This document shows, in pieces, positions 14,997 through 27,420 of a stretch of DNA of 64,000 nt. Source of the DNA: Azadirachta indica (Eukaryota; Streptophyta; Magnoliopsida; Sapindales; Meliaceae); assembly GCA_022749755.1 (NCBI GenBank), contig CM040453.1:2564102-2628101 (forward strand). The letters are read 5' to 3'. Within the stretch, counting starts at the first letter, position 1. The number at the start of each line of letters is the position of its first letter. Both the position numbers and the translations under genes were made by a program. The notes under the pieces are model-generated. The model was not told where the DNA came from. It made no database searches and was given only the letters and a program-made list of their open reading frames with translations.

Positions 14997-15898
14997 TTAA
15001 TTTAATTGTATGTGCTGAGTCATTTGAAGATCTCTTCAAGTTGGATGAAATTGGAGCCGGCAATGGAGATATAAAAGTTGTATGTATATATGCATGTATG
15101 CGTGCAATTGTTTGTGTCGGGAAAAGATATATGGCGTGATACAAGGGAAGAATTCTAGCGTTTCTCGACAAAGACAAATAGATTTTCAAGTGTGAGACGG
15201 TAAAATCCTGAGATATGGGATGGAGCTTGCTGTTGCCTGATTACTTAGGGTTGTATGAAATTTTATTAGAATTTACTTCATGTAACAATCACAGAAGCAT
15301 TCCTCAAATTTCATAAAATAATTCGTAACAGAATCATTCATAGCTTTTTCTTATTTCCTAACCAAAAGAAGAATCCACTATTGACTAATTTACCAAATGA
15401 TGAATTATTTCTTAAAATGTCACAAAAGATTTGGCTCACATCAGAATGAATGAGAAAGCCATGTAGTAGCTCGTTACGTATCTTTCTCATGATTACACGT
15501 TTATTTCTAATTATGCAATTCAACATGACAAGTAAACATTCAACTTCTCAACTTACATTCTACTTTTAAACTCTTTTCCTTATTTGGTTCTAAAAATAAT
15601 CCGTGGCTTTGATTAATTTTGCTTATTATTTTCCTTATCCGTGTGATTTTGATTTCTTTTGACAACTTTCTCTGACATTGTTTTTCCTTGAAAGTTTTTA
15701 ATCTGATAATCCAATTCCAGACACTATATCCACTCCGACTCTGCTCTCCTGCAAATCCTCTGCTTGATTAATTTTAATAATTTTCTCTGCTTAAATTCAT
15801 ATTGATGATCATGATATATATCCTTTTGATTGCATGTTGTTTCCTTATTTGAGATTCTGAGTTTCACATTTTCGGGTGGTTAATTTGATGTCTTACAG
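14997..15898. other. Spacer between hydrolase gene and its broken copy
   Basis: The first 250-300 bases are probably 3' UTR of the upstream gene. The stretch at about 15650-15890 resembles the pyrimidine-rich leader and first intron of the upstream gene (AT-rich with CTCTG and TTCCTTG runs), consistent with a tandem duplication, but no start codon exon could be fixed. Confidence 0.5.
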
Positions 15899-16122
15899 GC
15901 AGCTGGAAATGATGAAAATGTCAAATATGAGGAGGTTAATTAATTACCACTTCAAAAAATTGTTTTAAGTTTGATTATTTCATTTTCTTTTGTAAATCAA
16001 TATTTAAAATGAATTTTTCTTCAGGAATTCATTATAAATTCTCGACGGTTGAAGCTTTTCACATGTAGATGGCTTCCATTGAATCAAGAAGCAAAGCCTT
16101 GATCTTCATTTGCCACGGTTAT

Positions 16123-16642
16123 TATTAGGTTGGGTTTCCTCCTATTTGGAGATGACGCAAATTTTCTCTTTAATAGTAACTAAGCTCAATTAATCCAATG
16201 ACATTTTAGTTTTTTTTCAAGTAGGGTTTAGTATTTAATTTACTGTAATATACATATGTGTGTTAAGAAGAGAGAGGTGGGTACTGTTCATTATTTAGAG
16301 AAACTTGATTGCTTGCCAAGATTGTGTAATCTTGAGAATATTATGGATGTGTACCTCGAGTTCTAACTAGAGAGAAATTGTGTATTCCCATTATTTGATT
16401 ATAGTGAAGTTTTTTTGGGTGGACTACGGTCCCGTGATTTTTACTCCTCACATTGAGGAGGTTTTCCACGTTAAAATTGATTGTGTTATGGTTGTTTTGT
16501 TGATGATGTGGTTGCTATCCAAGAATTGATTTTGTGCCAAAGATTGTTGCTCTATTTGTTTGTTTCCTATTATGTTCACGTAAGAGGGGACAAGGTAATT
16601 ATTGTGCTTCCGTAAATTGGTTTGTATTAGTTTATCCCAATA
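16123..16642 (+). repeat. Copia 5' LTR (internally deleted)
   Basis: The LTR begins TATTAGG and ends CCCAATA, an imperfect inverted pair as in copia LTRs. It aligns with the 3' LTR at 19050 and with the copy at 60296, but about 250 bases are missing after TTTAGAG near 16300, giving 520 bases instead of about 769. Confidence 0.85.
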
Positions 16643-16645
16643 AAG

Positions 16646-16657
16646 TGGTATCAGAAC
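16646..16657 (+). other. Primer-binding site of copia element
   Basis: TGGTATCAGAAC lies three bases after the LTR and matches the 3' end of plant initiator methionine tRNA except at one position (consensus TGGTATCAGAGC). Confidence 0.85.
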
Positions 16658-16689
16658 TTTGGTTATATTTGTTTTGTGCTTTGTGTTGA

Positions 16690-18859
16690 ATGATGGAAGC
16701 TAATACAAGTAGAATGGTTAATTTGAATAGTGCAAATTATCACTTATGGAATGGAAAGATGAAAAATCTTTTATATGTGAAAGATTATTATTTACCCATG
16801 TTTGAGAAACATAAACCCGATAATAAAACAGATGCACAATGGAAGTTGCTTCATCGTCAGATATGTGGGTATATCAGATAATGGGTAGATGATAATGTTT
16901 TGAATCACATCAGTAGAGAGACAGATGCAAGTTCTTTGTGGAATAAGCTTGAAGAGTTGTATGCCAGAAAAACCGGGAACAACAAACTATTTTTAATAAA
17001 ACAGATGATGAATTTGAAATATCAGGATGGAAAACCCATGACAGATCACTTGAATGCATTTCAGGGAATCATTAATCAATTGGCTGGAATGAACATCAAA
17101 TTTGAAGATGAAGCACAAGGGTTATGGTTTTTAAGCACATTACCGGACTCATGGGAGACATTTAGAATGTCATTATCTAACTCAGCTCCTGATGGTATTA
17201 TCATCATGAAATTAGTTAAGAATAGTGTTCTGAATGAAGAGGATAGAAGAAAGTTACAGGGTTCTTCACAGTCATATATCTTAATCACAGAAAATAGGGG
17301 AAGGAATAAGAGTAGAGGTCCGAAAAACAGAGATAAAAGTAAAAGCAAGACTAACAAGTTTGCCAATGTTGAACGCTATCATTGTGGTTTGAAGGGGCAT
17401 ATAAAGAAGTATTGTCGACAGTTCAAATGAGACAACAAGAAGGATCAAGGAAAGGAAAAGAAAAATGATGACAGCAGTGATGATGACTTTCTTATTATGT
17501 ATGATGATGATGTTGTCAACCTTGTGTGCCATGAGACTAGCTGGGTCATGGATAGTGGTGCCTCTATTCATGCTACATCGCGAAGGGAATTCTTTACATT
17601 TTATACATCCGGTGATTTTGGAGATGTTAAGATAGGAAATAATGGCTTAGTTAAAGCCATAGGCATGAGAGATATATGCTTGGAGACCAATAATGGCACG
17701 ATGTTACTGCTGAAAAATATCAAACATATTCCTGATATTCGTTTGAACTTGATTTCTACAAGTAAACTTGATGATGAGGGTTTCTTCACTAACTTTAATG
17801 GTAGTAAATGGAAGCTTAGCAAAGGTTCCATGGTTGTGGCCCGAGGAAAGAAATGTTCTTCATTGTACTTTATGCAAGTAAAGATTGCAGACAGTAGCAT
17901 CAATGCAGTGAAAAATGAAGATACAATAGAGTTATGGCATAGAAGACTTGGTCACATGAGTGAGAAGGGTTTGAATGTTTTGGCCAAGAAGAATATGCTT
18001 TCTTGGTTGAAAAATGAATTTTTGAAGAAGTGTGTTCATTGCATGGCAGGGAAGCAAACTAGGATTACCTTCAAGACATCTCCACCTTCAAGAAAATGAG
18101 GTATACTTGAACTAGTACATTCTACTGTTTGTGGCCTTATGAAAACAAAAACACTTGATGGTGCTCTCTATTTTGTGACTTTTATAGATGATCATTCAAG
18201 AAAGTTGTGGGTTTACACATTGAAGACAAAAGATCAAGTACTAGATGTGTTTAAACAGTTTCAGGCCTCAATTGAGAGACAGACTGGGAAAAAGTTGAAG
18301 TGCATCAGAACTGATAATGGGGGTGAGTATTTTGGACCATTTGATGAGTATTGCAGACAGTTAAGAATTCGTCATCAAAAGACACCTCCGAAAGCTCCTC
18401 AGTTAAATGGGCTAGCTGAGAGGATGAATAGAACACTAGTTGAAAGAGTGAGATGTTTGCTTTCACAAGCACAATTGCCAGTATCTTTTTGGAGGGAGGC
18501 TTTGAATACAGTTGTACATGTATTGAATCTCACGCTGTGTGTTCCTTTAAACTTTGATGTTCCAAATAAAGTTTGGCTACAGGTTTTATGATCCAGTGCA
18601 AAAGAAACTTGTAAAAAGTCGGGATGCTGTATTTATGGAAGACCAAACTATACAGAATATTAAGAAGTCAAAAGAAGCAATGCCTCAGTATAGTGATGTG
18701 TTGATAGACTTGGATCCAGTTCTTCCTGTACATGTTCTAGCACAGCCTACAGATGAAGTCTGGATGACCAGCATGGTACAGGTGATATTGACACTCGTAC
18801 ACAGGTTGAGGTTGATAATAATGTTCAGGATCAGTTATCTACTTCAGAGGCTTTACTAG
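16690..18859 (+). pseudogene. Copia gag, protease and integrase remnant
   Basis: The frame opens at 16690 with a gag-type N-terminus. A degenerate zinc knuckle near 17380-17420 keeps the later Cys-X4-His-X4-Cys positions but has lost its first Cys. The protease active-site motif DSGAS follows at about 17537, then the GAG-pre-integrase His/Cys region near 17935-18040, and the integrase core with DNGGEY near 18310. The frame is broken by TAA (16879), TGA (17428) and TGA (18097), each one transition away from a sense codon. At 18589 the frame breaks and the reverse transcriptase and RNase H are absent. Confidence 0.9.
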
Positions 18860-19049
18860 ATGCTCCACTCAGAAGATCTACCAGAAACTGACAGCCCTCC
18901 ACACGATATCCTACAAGTGAGTATGTATTATTAATTGATGGGGGAGAACCTGATATGTTAACCAAGACTCTTTCGAGGGAAAAGCTTGAAGTTTGTTGTT
19001 CGATTGCTGGATTAGCAAGTCCCTCCATATAGTCGGAAAGGGGGAGATT

Positions 19050-19653
19050 TATTGGGTTGAGTTTCCTCCTATTTGAAGATGGCTCAAATTTTCTCTTCAA
19101 TAGTAACTAAACCCAATTAACCCAATGACATTTTAGTCTTTTCTTAAGTAGGGTTTAATGTTTAATTTGCTGCAATATATATATATGTGTTAAGAAGAGA
19201 GAGGCAGGCACTGTTCACCGTTTAGAGAGAGAAAGGTACTGTTTATCGTCTAGAGAAAGGCAGTTACTGTTCACGAGAGAGGGGCAGAACAGTAAACTTG
19301 GGACAGTTTTGATCAAGTGGTTAATCAGAGGTCGATTCGTAGTCCGATTGAGTTGAAATTTTACCAACAGCTTCCTAACTCAAAGGAATAAATTCTGAAT
19401 GGTGGAGATCAGATTTGGAGCTCCTTTTTTCCAGATTTCGTAGTTGAAAGTTAGACCACTATTATAATGATGTTTTTCTTGAACTCTCTCTAATTTCTTT
19501 GTGAAACTTGATTGTTTGCCAAGATTGTGTGATTTTGAGAATAGTATGAATGTATACCTCTAATTCTAACTAGAGAGAAATTATATATTTCCATTATTTG
19601 ATTATAATAGAATTTTTTTTAATAAACTACGGTCTCGTGATTTTTATTCCTCA
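19050..19653 (+). repeat. Copia 3' LTR (3'-truncated)
   Basis: It is preceded by a polypurine tract (19035-19047) and begins TATTGGG. It matches the LTR at 60296 for about 600 bases and then stops at about 19653; the last roughly 215 bases of the family LTR are missing and hydrolase 3' sequence follows within 25 bases. Confidence 0.85.
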
Positions 19654-19743
19654 TCATTATCGATTTTCTACACCAGCATTGTCTTTAAAGACATTATCGA
19701 TTGGCTAGACAGGAGAGCTTCTTCAGCAAATTCCAAAATGTAG

Positions 19744-20098
19744 CCGTTTTATCTCTTCTGTTACATATAATAAAGTAACAAACGTTTGAATAAAAAATCA
19801 TCTGGACAACTCAATAAGTATGATTGCTTGTTTAACAACGTTTTGTTAATTATCTGTCTTGTTAGACCAATTGTGAAGAAACGGAAGCATTTTGAACCAA
19901 TTTATGAAAGAACAAAGGCTTGAGCAGGTCCTGGCATTAACTAAAGGCAACTAGGTCATGCAGAGAAAAAGTGAGAAATTTTCAATAATACAAGCTAAGA
20001 ACATCCTACTCCAGCAGATCAGCAGATTGCTGTCTGTATATACAGGAAAACACAAATAAATAACGAACCAAAAAGTACTACACCCAAAACTCCTTTTC
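19744..20098. other. Spacer / convergent 3' UTRs
   Basis: It lies between the broken hydrolase copy and the stop of SF3B3; the right part is likely SF3B3 3' UTR. I see nothing else in it. Confidence 0.6.
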
Positions 20099-23000
20099 TC
20101 AAATGATCTTGTTTCTAATTTCTTCAAGTTTCTTCAGAATCTCACTGGGAGTCCTATCCAATTCATCGGCAATTTTTCTTTGCAAATCTAAAGATAGAGT
20201 TGGGAACTGCTCACATAGATCCCCATCGATTACATCCTGCAAAACAATCTCTGATTTTCAGCAGCAAACATACAAAAGAAGAAAAGGGAGCAATAAATTA
20301 CATCAGCTATTTTGATTAAAAGCCTTCTACTGCTGACAAAATTTGCACTGACAGTGGTTGCAAAATGCTCTGCTAAGTAGCTCACACACTTTAATGGTGT
20401 TCAGACATGCACAAAAGATCAACTCATTGAACATTATTTTCCAGGGTTTCTAATAGGCATGAACAAATATTCAATATTCCTCTTTAATTGTTCAAAAAAA
20501 CCAACAATAATGATGCAGATGCTAAGGCACCATATCTTATCTTTCAAGTATATCCAAGATTAATTTCCAGAATGCAATTCAATCATTTTTCAACTAAATG
20601 TGATGAGAAAATAAACAAAGATGATGAAAATGCAGCTAATACCATGACAGTTGGATTTCAGTGAGTTCATCATTATTCATTCCCTGAGGATAAAAGTTTA
20701 CCTTGACAGGGAAATAAGCAGATCTATAAGCCATGTGATCTCGTCCACACAAAGGCGGGTGTTCCTGCCTCATATGCATCTCGAGGTGAGAAAAGAAGTC
20801 AACATCATCACGGGATGTGAATGCAAGCAGAGCACCCAAGCTCCCCATCACCGTACCGTAAATGACACTCTCACCACCTCCAGGAACCAGGGATGCCTTC
20901 TGCAAGGATGTGACAACATCACCAACATGAAACTGCACTATCTCCTCTACCTTGTTGGGAGCTCCATTAAGTTTCCCTTGCTCCCATTTTATCCTCCCAC
21001 CAGTTGGATCTTCTTCTATCTCATCTGAAACATCCTGTGGAAGTCGCACAAAATATATATTCCCAAACTTGTCTGCACCAGCCACAGTGTCAAAATCTAT
21101 GTGGTGTGCAGCAGTGAGCCATCTTGGAACACAATCATCAGCAAAAATGTATAGTTGATTCTCATCTCGTCTATACTTGCAGAAATGGAATGACTGCAAA
21201 GCACAATGATTAAAGAATAAGAATCAGTGTATAATTCAATTTACATAGAGTGCACTTTCAGCAGACTACTGCCCAATAACAAGCAGTCATTGGAAGATCC
21301 ATTAACAACAGGAATCGGAATGAATTCATCTAAACACTACATATAGTCATACAATAATGTAGAAATAACATATCACAATATAGAAAAAGTGAACGTAACT
21401 CATTCAGGAACATACCTCTTGAATGTCACCGACATAAATTCGATCACGATAGGTGTTAATTGAGACAATATTGTGAGGAAACAGCTTATTCTCACATTTC
21501 TTAAGCAATCTCTTTTTTCCCAAGTCATACAATCTCAGCACTGACCCTATTCCAGCAAGTAATCTACCCTGAAACTGGCATAAAGCAAGAGGAACACCTT
21601 CCACTTGTGTCTTGTGCAAAAGTTCAAGGGATTTCCCGTCTTCCAAGAACCTATAAACATGAATATATCCAGTAACCATACTTCTTTTGGGCAAAAACTG
21701 CAGTCCCTTAGCTGTTCCAACAGCCAACAGTGTTCCATACTCCTTATCATGAAAATTCACAGTACACAAGCTGAAGGCAGCCTCATTGTCTTGAAGCTCT
21801 AATAGACAAGTTGTAGTAGCGGTCCTTGGATCAAGGACTCTGATGCAAGAAACCCACTTGTCCGATTCTGCCTTTGGATAACCATACTGCTCATCAGAAA
21901 GTGGATCATCTTTATTCTCATCATCACCATTTTCCATCTGCCCCAGATTACCATTTCCATTTTCCCCCATTCCAGCAGCCTCAAAGCACTCCTTTTTTGC
22001 AGCTTCACGCTCCTCTGCAGTGAGTGCTCCTTGATCACTCTCAACAATCACCAGCAATTTCTTTTTAGGTTGAAGGACAAATTTTCTTGGTGTGTACCTT
22101 AAAGGAATAGCAGTTTCATTAAAGGTTTCTCCTAGTCGCTCAATTGTAAAAACCCTCAATGCATTCCCAGCAACAGCAACAACACCTTCCACACACTGAT
22201 CAGATGAAAACGAGGCAGCATATTCAAGAGTCTCATAAGATAGAGGTGTTAAAAGAAAACGTCCACGGTGAATATAACCAAGCCATGGTCGACTAGACAA
22301 ACAAAGCATTGCAGCCCGCCCTCCCACAACAATAGAAAAGAGCTTTGGGGGTCTCAGCCCCAAGAATCTGGATCGGGAATCTGAAAGTTGACCTGTTACC
22401 ATATCTACCACTGTTCTAAACAGAACCCCATTCTGCAAACCAGCATTGAGGAAAAGACTAGCAGGGTGATCAGCACCATCCTCCCCACCAACCGATGCTT
22501 GAACTTCAAGGAAAAGAAGAGATTCAGGAGGTGAAGACACACTTTGTACACTCAAAATCTGCATACAGTCATCAGGATCCAATGACAAGATACGTATTGT
22601 GTTGTCATATGAACCCACAGCAAGAAAACGAGATCTCTGCCTTCCTTCAGGAACCGGGGCAATATCCAAACAAGCCACATCTCCTGACATTTCATGCTTT
22701 TCCACCTCCATCAGTTGTCCAGTCATATCCACCTCGAAGTAAATAAGCTCCCCTCCACTCAGTGCAATAACCACTTGAAGTCTATTTGAGCCAACCTTAA
22801 CAATCGTCCTCTTTCCAGGTGTTCTCCACTCATTAATACGCCCATCCTCCCTAATATGCCTAATACCACTAGGATGAACTTGCATTAGAGAGTCATCACC
22901 TATCAGAGAAACAGCAAGTGAAGGGGTAGTGTCAAGAAACCCACTATCACTAACTTCTTCAACAGTTTCACCAATTGAAAGCACAAGAGTCGCATTGTTG

Positions 23001-24427
23001 AAAGAAACAACAATGTACGCGTCAAACTCATCATTAACATTCTTTTTAACAGTCCAGACAGCACTCGGGACACCAGGAAGTTGCGAGACAGCCATCTCAC
23101 TGACAGCCAAGCCTGGCCTAAGTATTCTAAGTGAGGAACGAGGACCTCGTCCACATAATGTAAATATCTGTGGCGCTTCCTCCTCAAACAAATTTGAGAT
23201 CTTCATATCCATTACTGGCATCAGACTCTCAACTTGCTCAATCCTAACAAGATTTTTAAGTCCTCGAGGCTGAAAAAACACCGGCTGAAAACCTTCTTCA
23301 GTCTCCATCAAAGTAGCAGACGAGGCTTCCACATCTGGGTCTGCCCCAATTGCCTGAAACTGATACAAAGCATGATTTCCAAACTCTGACGCCACAAACA
23401 AATACCCTGACTTCAACACACACATTGATGCAGTCACTGGAATAGTATCAAAATACTTAATCTTCAACTCACTGACATGCTCATTATCATGTTCCAAAGT
23501 AACCTTAAATATATCCCCATATTCGGTCTGCAGCAAAAAGAAAAACAATGCTTTCTGCCTATGAGTTGCAGCAGAAACTATCAAAACACCACGTTCTGCC
23601 GGCAAATCTGCACGTCTAGGAATAACAGCCCTAACATCCGGATGTCCCTGATTCTTATAAATTACAAAATTCTCTGCACAAACTAAAACCCCACTCGGCC
23701 CATCCCCCCCTCCAGGCACTGTAACTAACATATTAGCACCATTGTCCACCGGTTCTGACCATTTCCTAGAAACATGATTAAGCCCTAAATCTAATTCGTA
23801 GAATGTCAAATGCTTTTGTGCCTCGCTCGCAGCCTGACCAGTGGAATCCTGGTCAGCCTCAGAGTAATCCAACTCTATGGCTGCAAAAATGGGGTTATCG
23901 AACCCGCAATCAACCCCGCATATTGAATAAACTATCGTGTGTGATTTGTGTGCTTCTAATGGAGAAGAAATGGTTAATCTAGCAGCAGTATCCCTATTCA
24001 AAACATAAACTAACTTTTGCTTCTCACACGCACCAATCATAACAGCCCTACCTTTCGGGTCAATAGCCAGATACTGACCCGGCACAATCCGCCGACATCC
24101 CGACTTACCGAAGGTTTCTTGATGAATTTTATCAAAGGTATTCCTTGAGGGGTTATATTCCAGAATTACGATTCTGCCCGAATCCGAGCCCACCACGATG
24201 TAGTCCTTTTGGGCGCCCGTAAGGCGGAACTGAGCCAGAGAGCGAATGGCGCCGAAGACGTCGGTGGAGAGGAGGGTTTCGATTTTGCCAGAGCTTTCGG
24301 GGCGTAGGAGCTCGAGGACCTTGCCGCGAGCGACGACGATTTCCGGAGTTTTGGTACCGGAGAAGTTGCCATTTATGGCCGCGAGTATGCCGGTCGGTTG
24401 TTGGAGAGTAAGACTGTAGAGGTACAT
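20099..24427 (-). CDS. SF3B3: Splicing factor 3B subunit 3 (SAP130/SF3b130)
   Basis: Three exons join in frame to 1213 aa, essentially the family length: 21416-24427 (1004 codons), 20702-21193 and 20099-20236. SF3B3 is a triple beta-propeller scaffold of the SF3b complex in U2 snRNP, needed for branch-point recognition in the nucleus. The N-terminal MMS1/CPSF-A-type propeller begins MYLYSLTLQQPTGI; later blocks include CGRGPRSSLRILRPGLAVSE, an acidic insert (GDDENKDDPLSDEQ) and the C-terminal CPSF-A domain with SHLEMHMRQEHPPLCGRDHM. The end DELDRTPSEILKKLEEIRNK is typical. The ATG at 24427 is the first in frame. Two AACCCTAA telo-box-like motifs lie at 24441-24450 and 24471-24480 in the leader. 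No domain is missing. Confidence 0.97.
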
Positions 24428-25431
24428 GGCGGTGTTGGGATTAGGGTTTTGAGAGTAGAAGAAAAGCAGGTTAGGGTTTTTAAAGTTGGAGAGGGAAACG
24501 AGAGGAAATGATTTTTTTTTTTTTTAATTTTATGTCGGAAATGAGGTTGGTTAGCCAAGAAGATTCGTACTCAAATCAGTTGATTTCCGAATCTGATCAA
24601 GTTTGGCTCGATTAGACTTTATTATATTTTTTTAAAAATAAATATCAAATTTATTTATTTATTTATTTATCGTTACAATAGAGATTACATTTAATTTAAT
24701 CAAGCCAAAGTTTCACGTAAATTGATTACTGAAAGATGTCAATACTAATTTAAAAATGAAAAAAGTAATATTAAAAATCGGAAATAATTTTTATCGGGAA
24801 TTTTTAAACTATAGATTTTGTAATGAATTTTAAGAGAATCACAACCTATTTTATTATGTCCATCAAGATTTTTAATTTACTAAATTATATATATATTTTT
24901 GTTAAAGCTCATGCAATATCAAATTGATATTAAAATATAAAAAAATAATTATATTTATTTAAAATTAGAAAATTTTATGCAATTACATATATCAAATTTT
25001 TATATAAATTAATATGATAAAAATATATATTCTCATATATTAATATAAAAATGCATGGCATATAATAATTATAATTACAAAAATTTTTTATGAATGTGTT
25101 TGTATATCCAGTAATACTATTATTAAGCCAACTGAATTTGTAAATCACAATGAATCACATAATATATATATATATATATATAATAAAATTGATGAATGAA
25201 TGTTGATTGGTTTAATTCATAAATCAATGGTGATTTGAATCGTGTTAACAAAGGAGGTTCACTTTAGATGTATGCGGCGTATCTCACTATTCAGATGTCA
25301 CGCAATCACCAAATACTACACTAACCACCCCCAACCAAACCAAATTGTCCCATTCCCTATTCTTATTCGTTTATAATTAAACAGAATCATATACAGGTAA
25401 CTAAAATTAGAAGCTTAATCCCATCGGAAAA
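24428..25431. other. Divergent intergenic region SF3B3 / dirigent 1
   Basis: The left end contains the SF3B3 leader with two telo-box-like repeats; the middle is very AT-rich with an AT tract at about 25161-25182. The right end is the promoter of the dirigent gene. No gene is seen. Confidence 0.65.
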
Positions 25432-26133
25432 ATGGCTGACAAGTTCCCATTCTCCATAACTTTATTTCTCTTGTTCTTGGCTATTATCAACAGTCAATCA
25501 TCCTCGGCTAGAAATCTTGCTAAACCAACCCATCACCATTACCACAACCATCACAAAATCACATTCCTTATCAAAGATGTGCTCAATAAATCAAAACCTG
25601 CAACTACTAAACTCACTAGTCAGCTGCCATTCCCTAAACCATTAGGCCTTTTTCCTCCCAATGGAGGGATCCCAATACCCGAATCCGGCAACTCAGTTTC
25701 GGTCACCGGCGCGTCAACTCAAACACTTGATCTATCCAGCATTGGTCCATTTTTTCCGGCTAGAGCTACGCTTCAGGAATTGGAATTTGGGACACTGATG
25801 GTAATCGATGAGGACTTGTTTCGAACGGAAAACTCAGGTTTTGGATCACAAGTATTCGGAAAAGCACAAGGGGTATATGTTGCTAGTTCGGAAGATCGGG
25901 TTAGTCATATGATTGCTATGACTGCAAGTTTTGCTAAGGGTGACTACAAGGACGGCCTGAGATTTTTTGGGGTGCATCGGAAGGGTGGAGCTGAGTCTCA
26001 TATTGCTGTCATTGGTGGAACTGGAAAATATGACGGAGCAAATGGGTATGCTACCGTTAAGGCTGTAGCTGATTCTGGTGGGCAAGAACAGGAAGCCAAC
26101 AAGTTTTTATTGTTCAATGTTTATCTGAGTTAA
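25432..26133 (+). CDS. Dirigent protein (secreted)
   Basis: A single-exon gene for 233 aa. A signal peptide is visible (hydrophobic core ITLFLLFLAII, likely cut after SSA near residue 26), then a His-rich stretch (HHHYHNHH, residues 34-41) and the segment ITFLIKDVLN. The dirigent beta-barrel occupies about residues 105-233, with LEFGTLMVIDEDL, GKAQGVYVASSED, FFGVHRKGG and VIGGTGKYDGANGYATVK. Dirigent proteins act in the cell wall to steer the stereochemistry or placement of phenoxy-radical coupling during lignan and lignin formation. The length and layout resemble the shorter members of the ESB1-related dirigent group. It lacks the Pro/Ala/Thr-rich spacer of its neighbour at 27421. The donor substrate cannot be read from the sequence. 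Confidence 0.9.
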   Translation: MADKFPFSITLFLLFLAIINSQSSSARNLAKPTHHHYHNHHKITFLIKDVLNKSKPATTKLTSQLPFPKPLGLFPPNGGIPIPESGNSVSVTGASTQTLDLSSIGPFFPARATLQELEFGTLMVIDEDLFRTENSGFGSQVFGKAQGVYVASSEDRVSHMIAMTASFAKGDYKDGLRFFGVHRKGGAESHIAVIGGTGKYDGANGYATVKAVADSGGQEQEANKFLLFNVYLS

Positions 26134-27420
26134 TAGGACCTTTAATCTTACCCAGTTAGTATATTTTCACAAGAATTAAGATTGTTATTGACAATTGATT
26201 GCTCTTTTTTGAAGAGCAACAACATTTTCTATTCTAAAGTTTTGGATTTTATATTTTAGTTCTGAAGAGAAATATGATACATATTATCACCGCAATTTCC
26301 CAATGAATTCATTGTTTTCGTGAAAAATTTCCTTACTTATGGAGAATTTGCAGCCACAAGAACTCTGCAATCTGTTAAAATTTCAAAAAAACCAATAAAT
26401 TTTGAATTGGATGGCAGTCAAATACCTGGCTTTGGACTTTAGTCTCTGGGACAGTTTTAACAAATAATGCTAATAGCTTACTGTGTTTAAGTTTAGTTTA
26501 CTGTTCTGGGGGATGACCTAAAAGAGCTCTGGTGTGATGAAATGAAGAAGACGTGATCTTCACATCCATTCATGATTCACTGCGAACACTAACAAGTACA
26601 TGGAATCTATTCGTTATAGCCCCTTGGGCAGTTTTGCCCGTCACCAGGCTTAAAGTTGTTATGAAAAGCTCCATTTGCAGTTTTTAACTTTGAGGAAATC
26701 CAGGTACAGTGGTGCAGATTGTGAAAGCAATTGCAAACTGTTGAACTTAAAATGATGATGATGGTTTATAGTAATGCCAATTGTTTTGAAATACTTGATT
26801 CTGCAAAAGGTTAGACACTATCTGCAAATAAAGAATATAGTAAAATGATTGGGAATTCTAAGAATATCTGCAATAAGTAGTAGGTTATAGTGATACAGCA
26901 CGTTAGGTCATTTTATCCCATCTCCTCAATGAATATATACTAGTAACACTATAGAAACAAGTAACATTTGTTTCCACAAATCCTTATTTAACTCTTTGGA
27001 AAATTTGACATTTGTTCACTTTCATATGGTATTAAAACTCAGAGTTTGTAAGATGTTAAAGCACGTTGGCGGCCTTGTTCACTAATTACTGCTGACAAGC
27101 ATTTGATACAAGGTGGGTCCTTTTTCGGGTTGACCAGTAAAGTTTACAACTAGACCACTTAAAAAAGGCTAAGTTTTTCCATATGTCAGTTTCTACTCCC
27201 ACAACCTTTTTATGCTAATACTATTGTATAGCGCGGTTCGTTTTTCTCAACTAATACACACCTCAGAAATTTGAGCATGCAACAACTCCATGTCATCAAC
27301 TCCACTTTTTCTCACACTCATCAAACTATATATAGAGAGCACAGAGTTCTCCTTTCTCCATCAACAAATACTCTTTCAGCTTCTGATTCTTTCTCACTCT
27401 ACTATCTGTTCATAACCCAA
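26134..27420. other. Spacer and promoter between dirigent genes 1 and 2
   Basis: This is 3' UTR of the first gene, then unassigned sequence, then the promoter of the next gene with a TATA box at 27326-27335, about 90 bases before its ATG. No other gene is seen. Confidence 0.65.
27326..27335 (+). promoter_or_regulatory. TATA box of dirigent gene 2
   Basis: CTATATATAG, placed about 90 bases upstream of the ATG at 27421, fits a TATA box. Confidence 0.6.

Larger units (their letters stand above)
16123..19653 (+). mobile_element. Ty1/copia LTR retrotransposon, defective
   Basis: A 5' LTR (16123-16642), initiator-Met-tRNA-type primer site, gag and part of pol, polypurine tract and truncated 3' LTR (from 19050) are in the expected order. 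The order protease, integrase, then the position for reverse transcriptase defines copia. The coding region has premature stops at about 16879, 17428 and 18097, and the whole reverse transcriptase/RNase H segment is deleted: integrase-side sequence runs past 18589 into the linker and then to the last residues of pol near 18905-19032. The element inserted in the same orientation as the hydrolase copy. It is non-autonomous. A related 3' end lies at 60105-61064. Confidence 0.93.
15899..19743 (+). pseudogene. Tandem copy of the MAGL-like hydrolase, interrupted by a copia element
   Basis: Exon-2-like sequence at 15899-15934 (..NDENVKYEE) has a GT donor, and exon-3-like sequence at 16025-16122 (EFIINSRRLKLFTC) matches the intact gene upstream. 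Near 16097-16101 a one-base loss shifts the frame into TGA, and homology stops at 16122 where a copia LTR begins. After the element, 19677-19743 encodes the C-terminus (IVFKDIIDWLDRRASS) ending in TAG. Exons 4 to 7 and most of exon 8, including the catalytic Ser, Asp and His, are missing. So the copy was disrupted by insertion and then lost its middle. It cannot make a working hydrolase. Confidence 0.9.

Noticed and set aside
23477..24372. Several open frames opposite or overlapping SF3B3
   Set aside because: They are shadows of a long, highly conserved coding exon on the minus strand.
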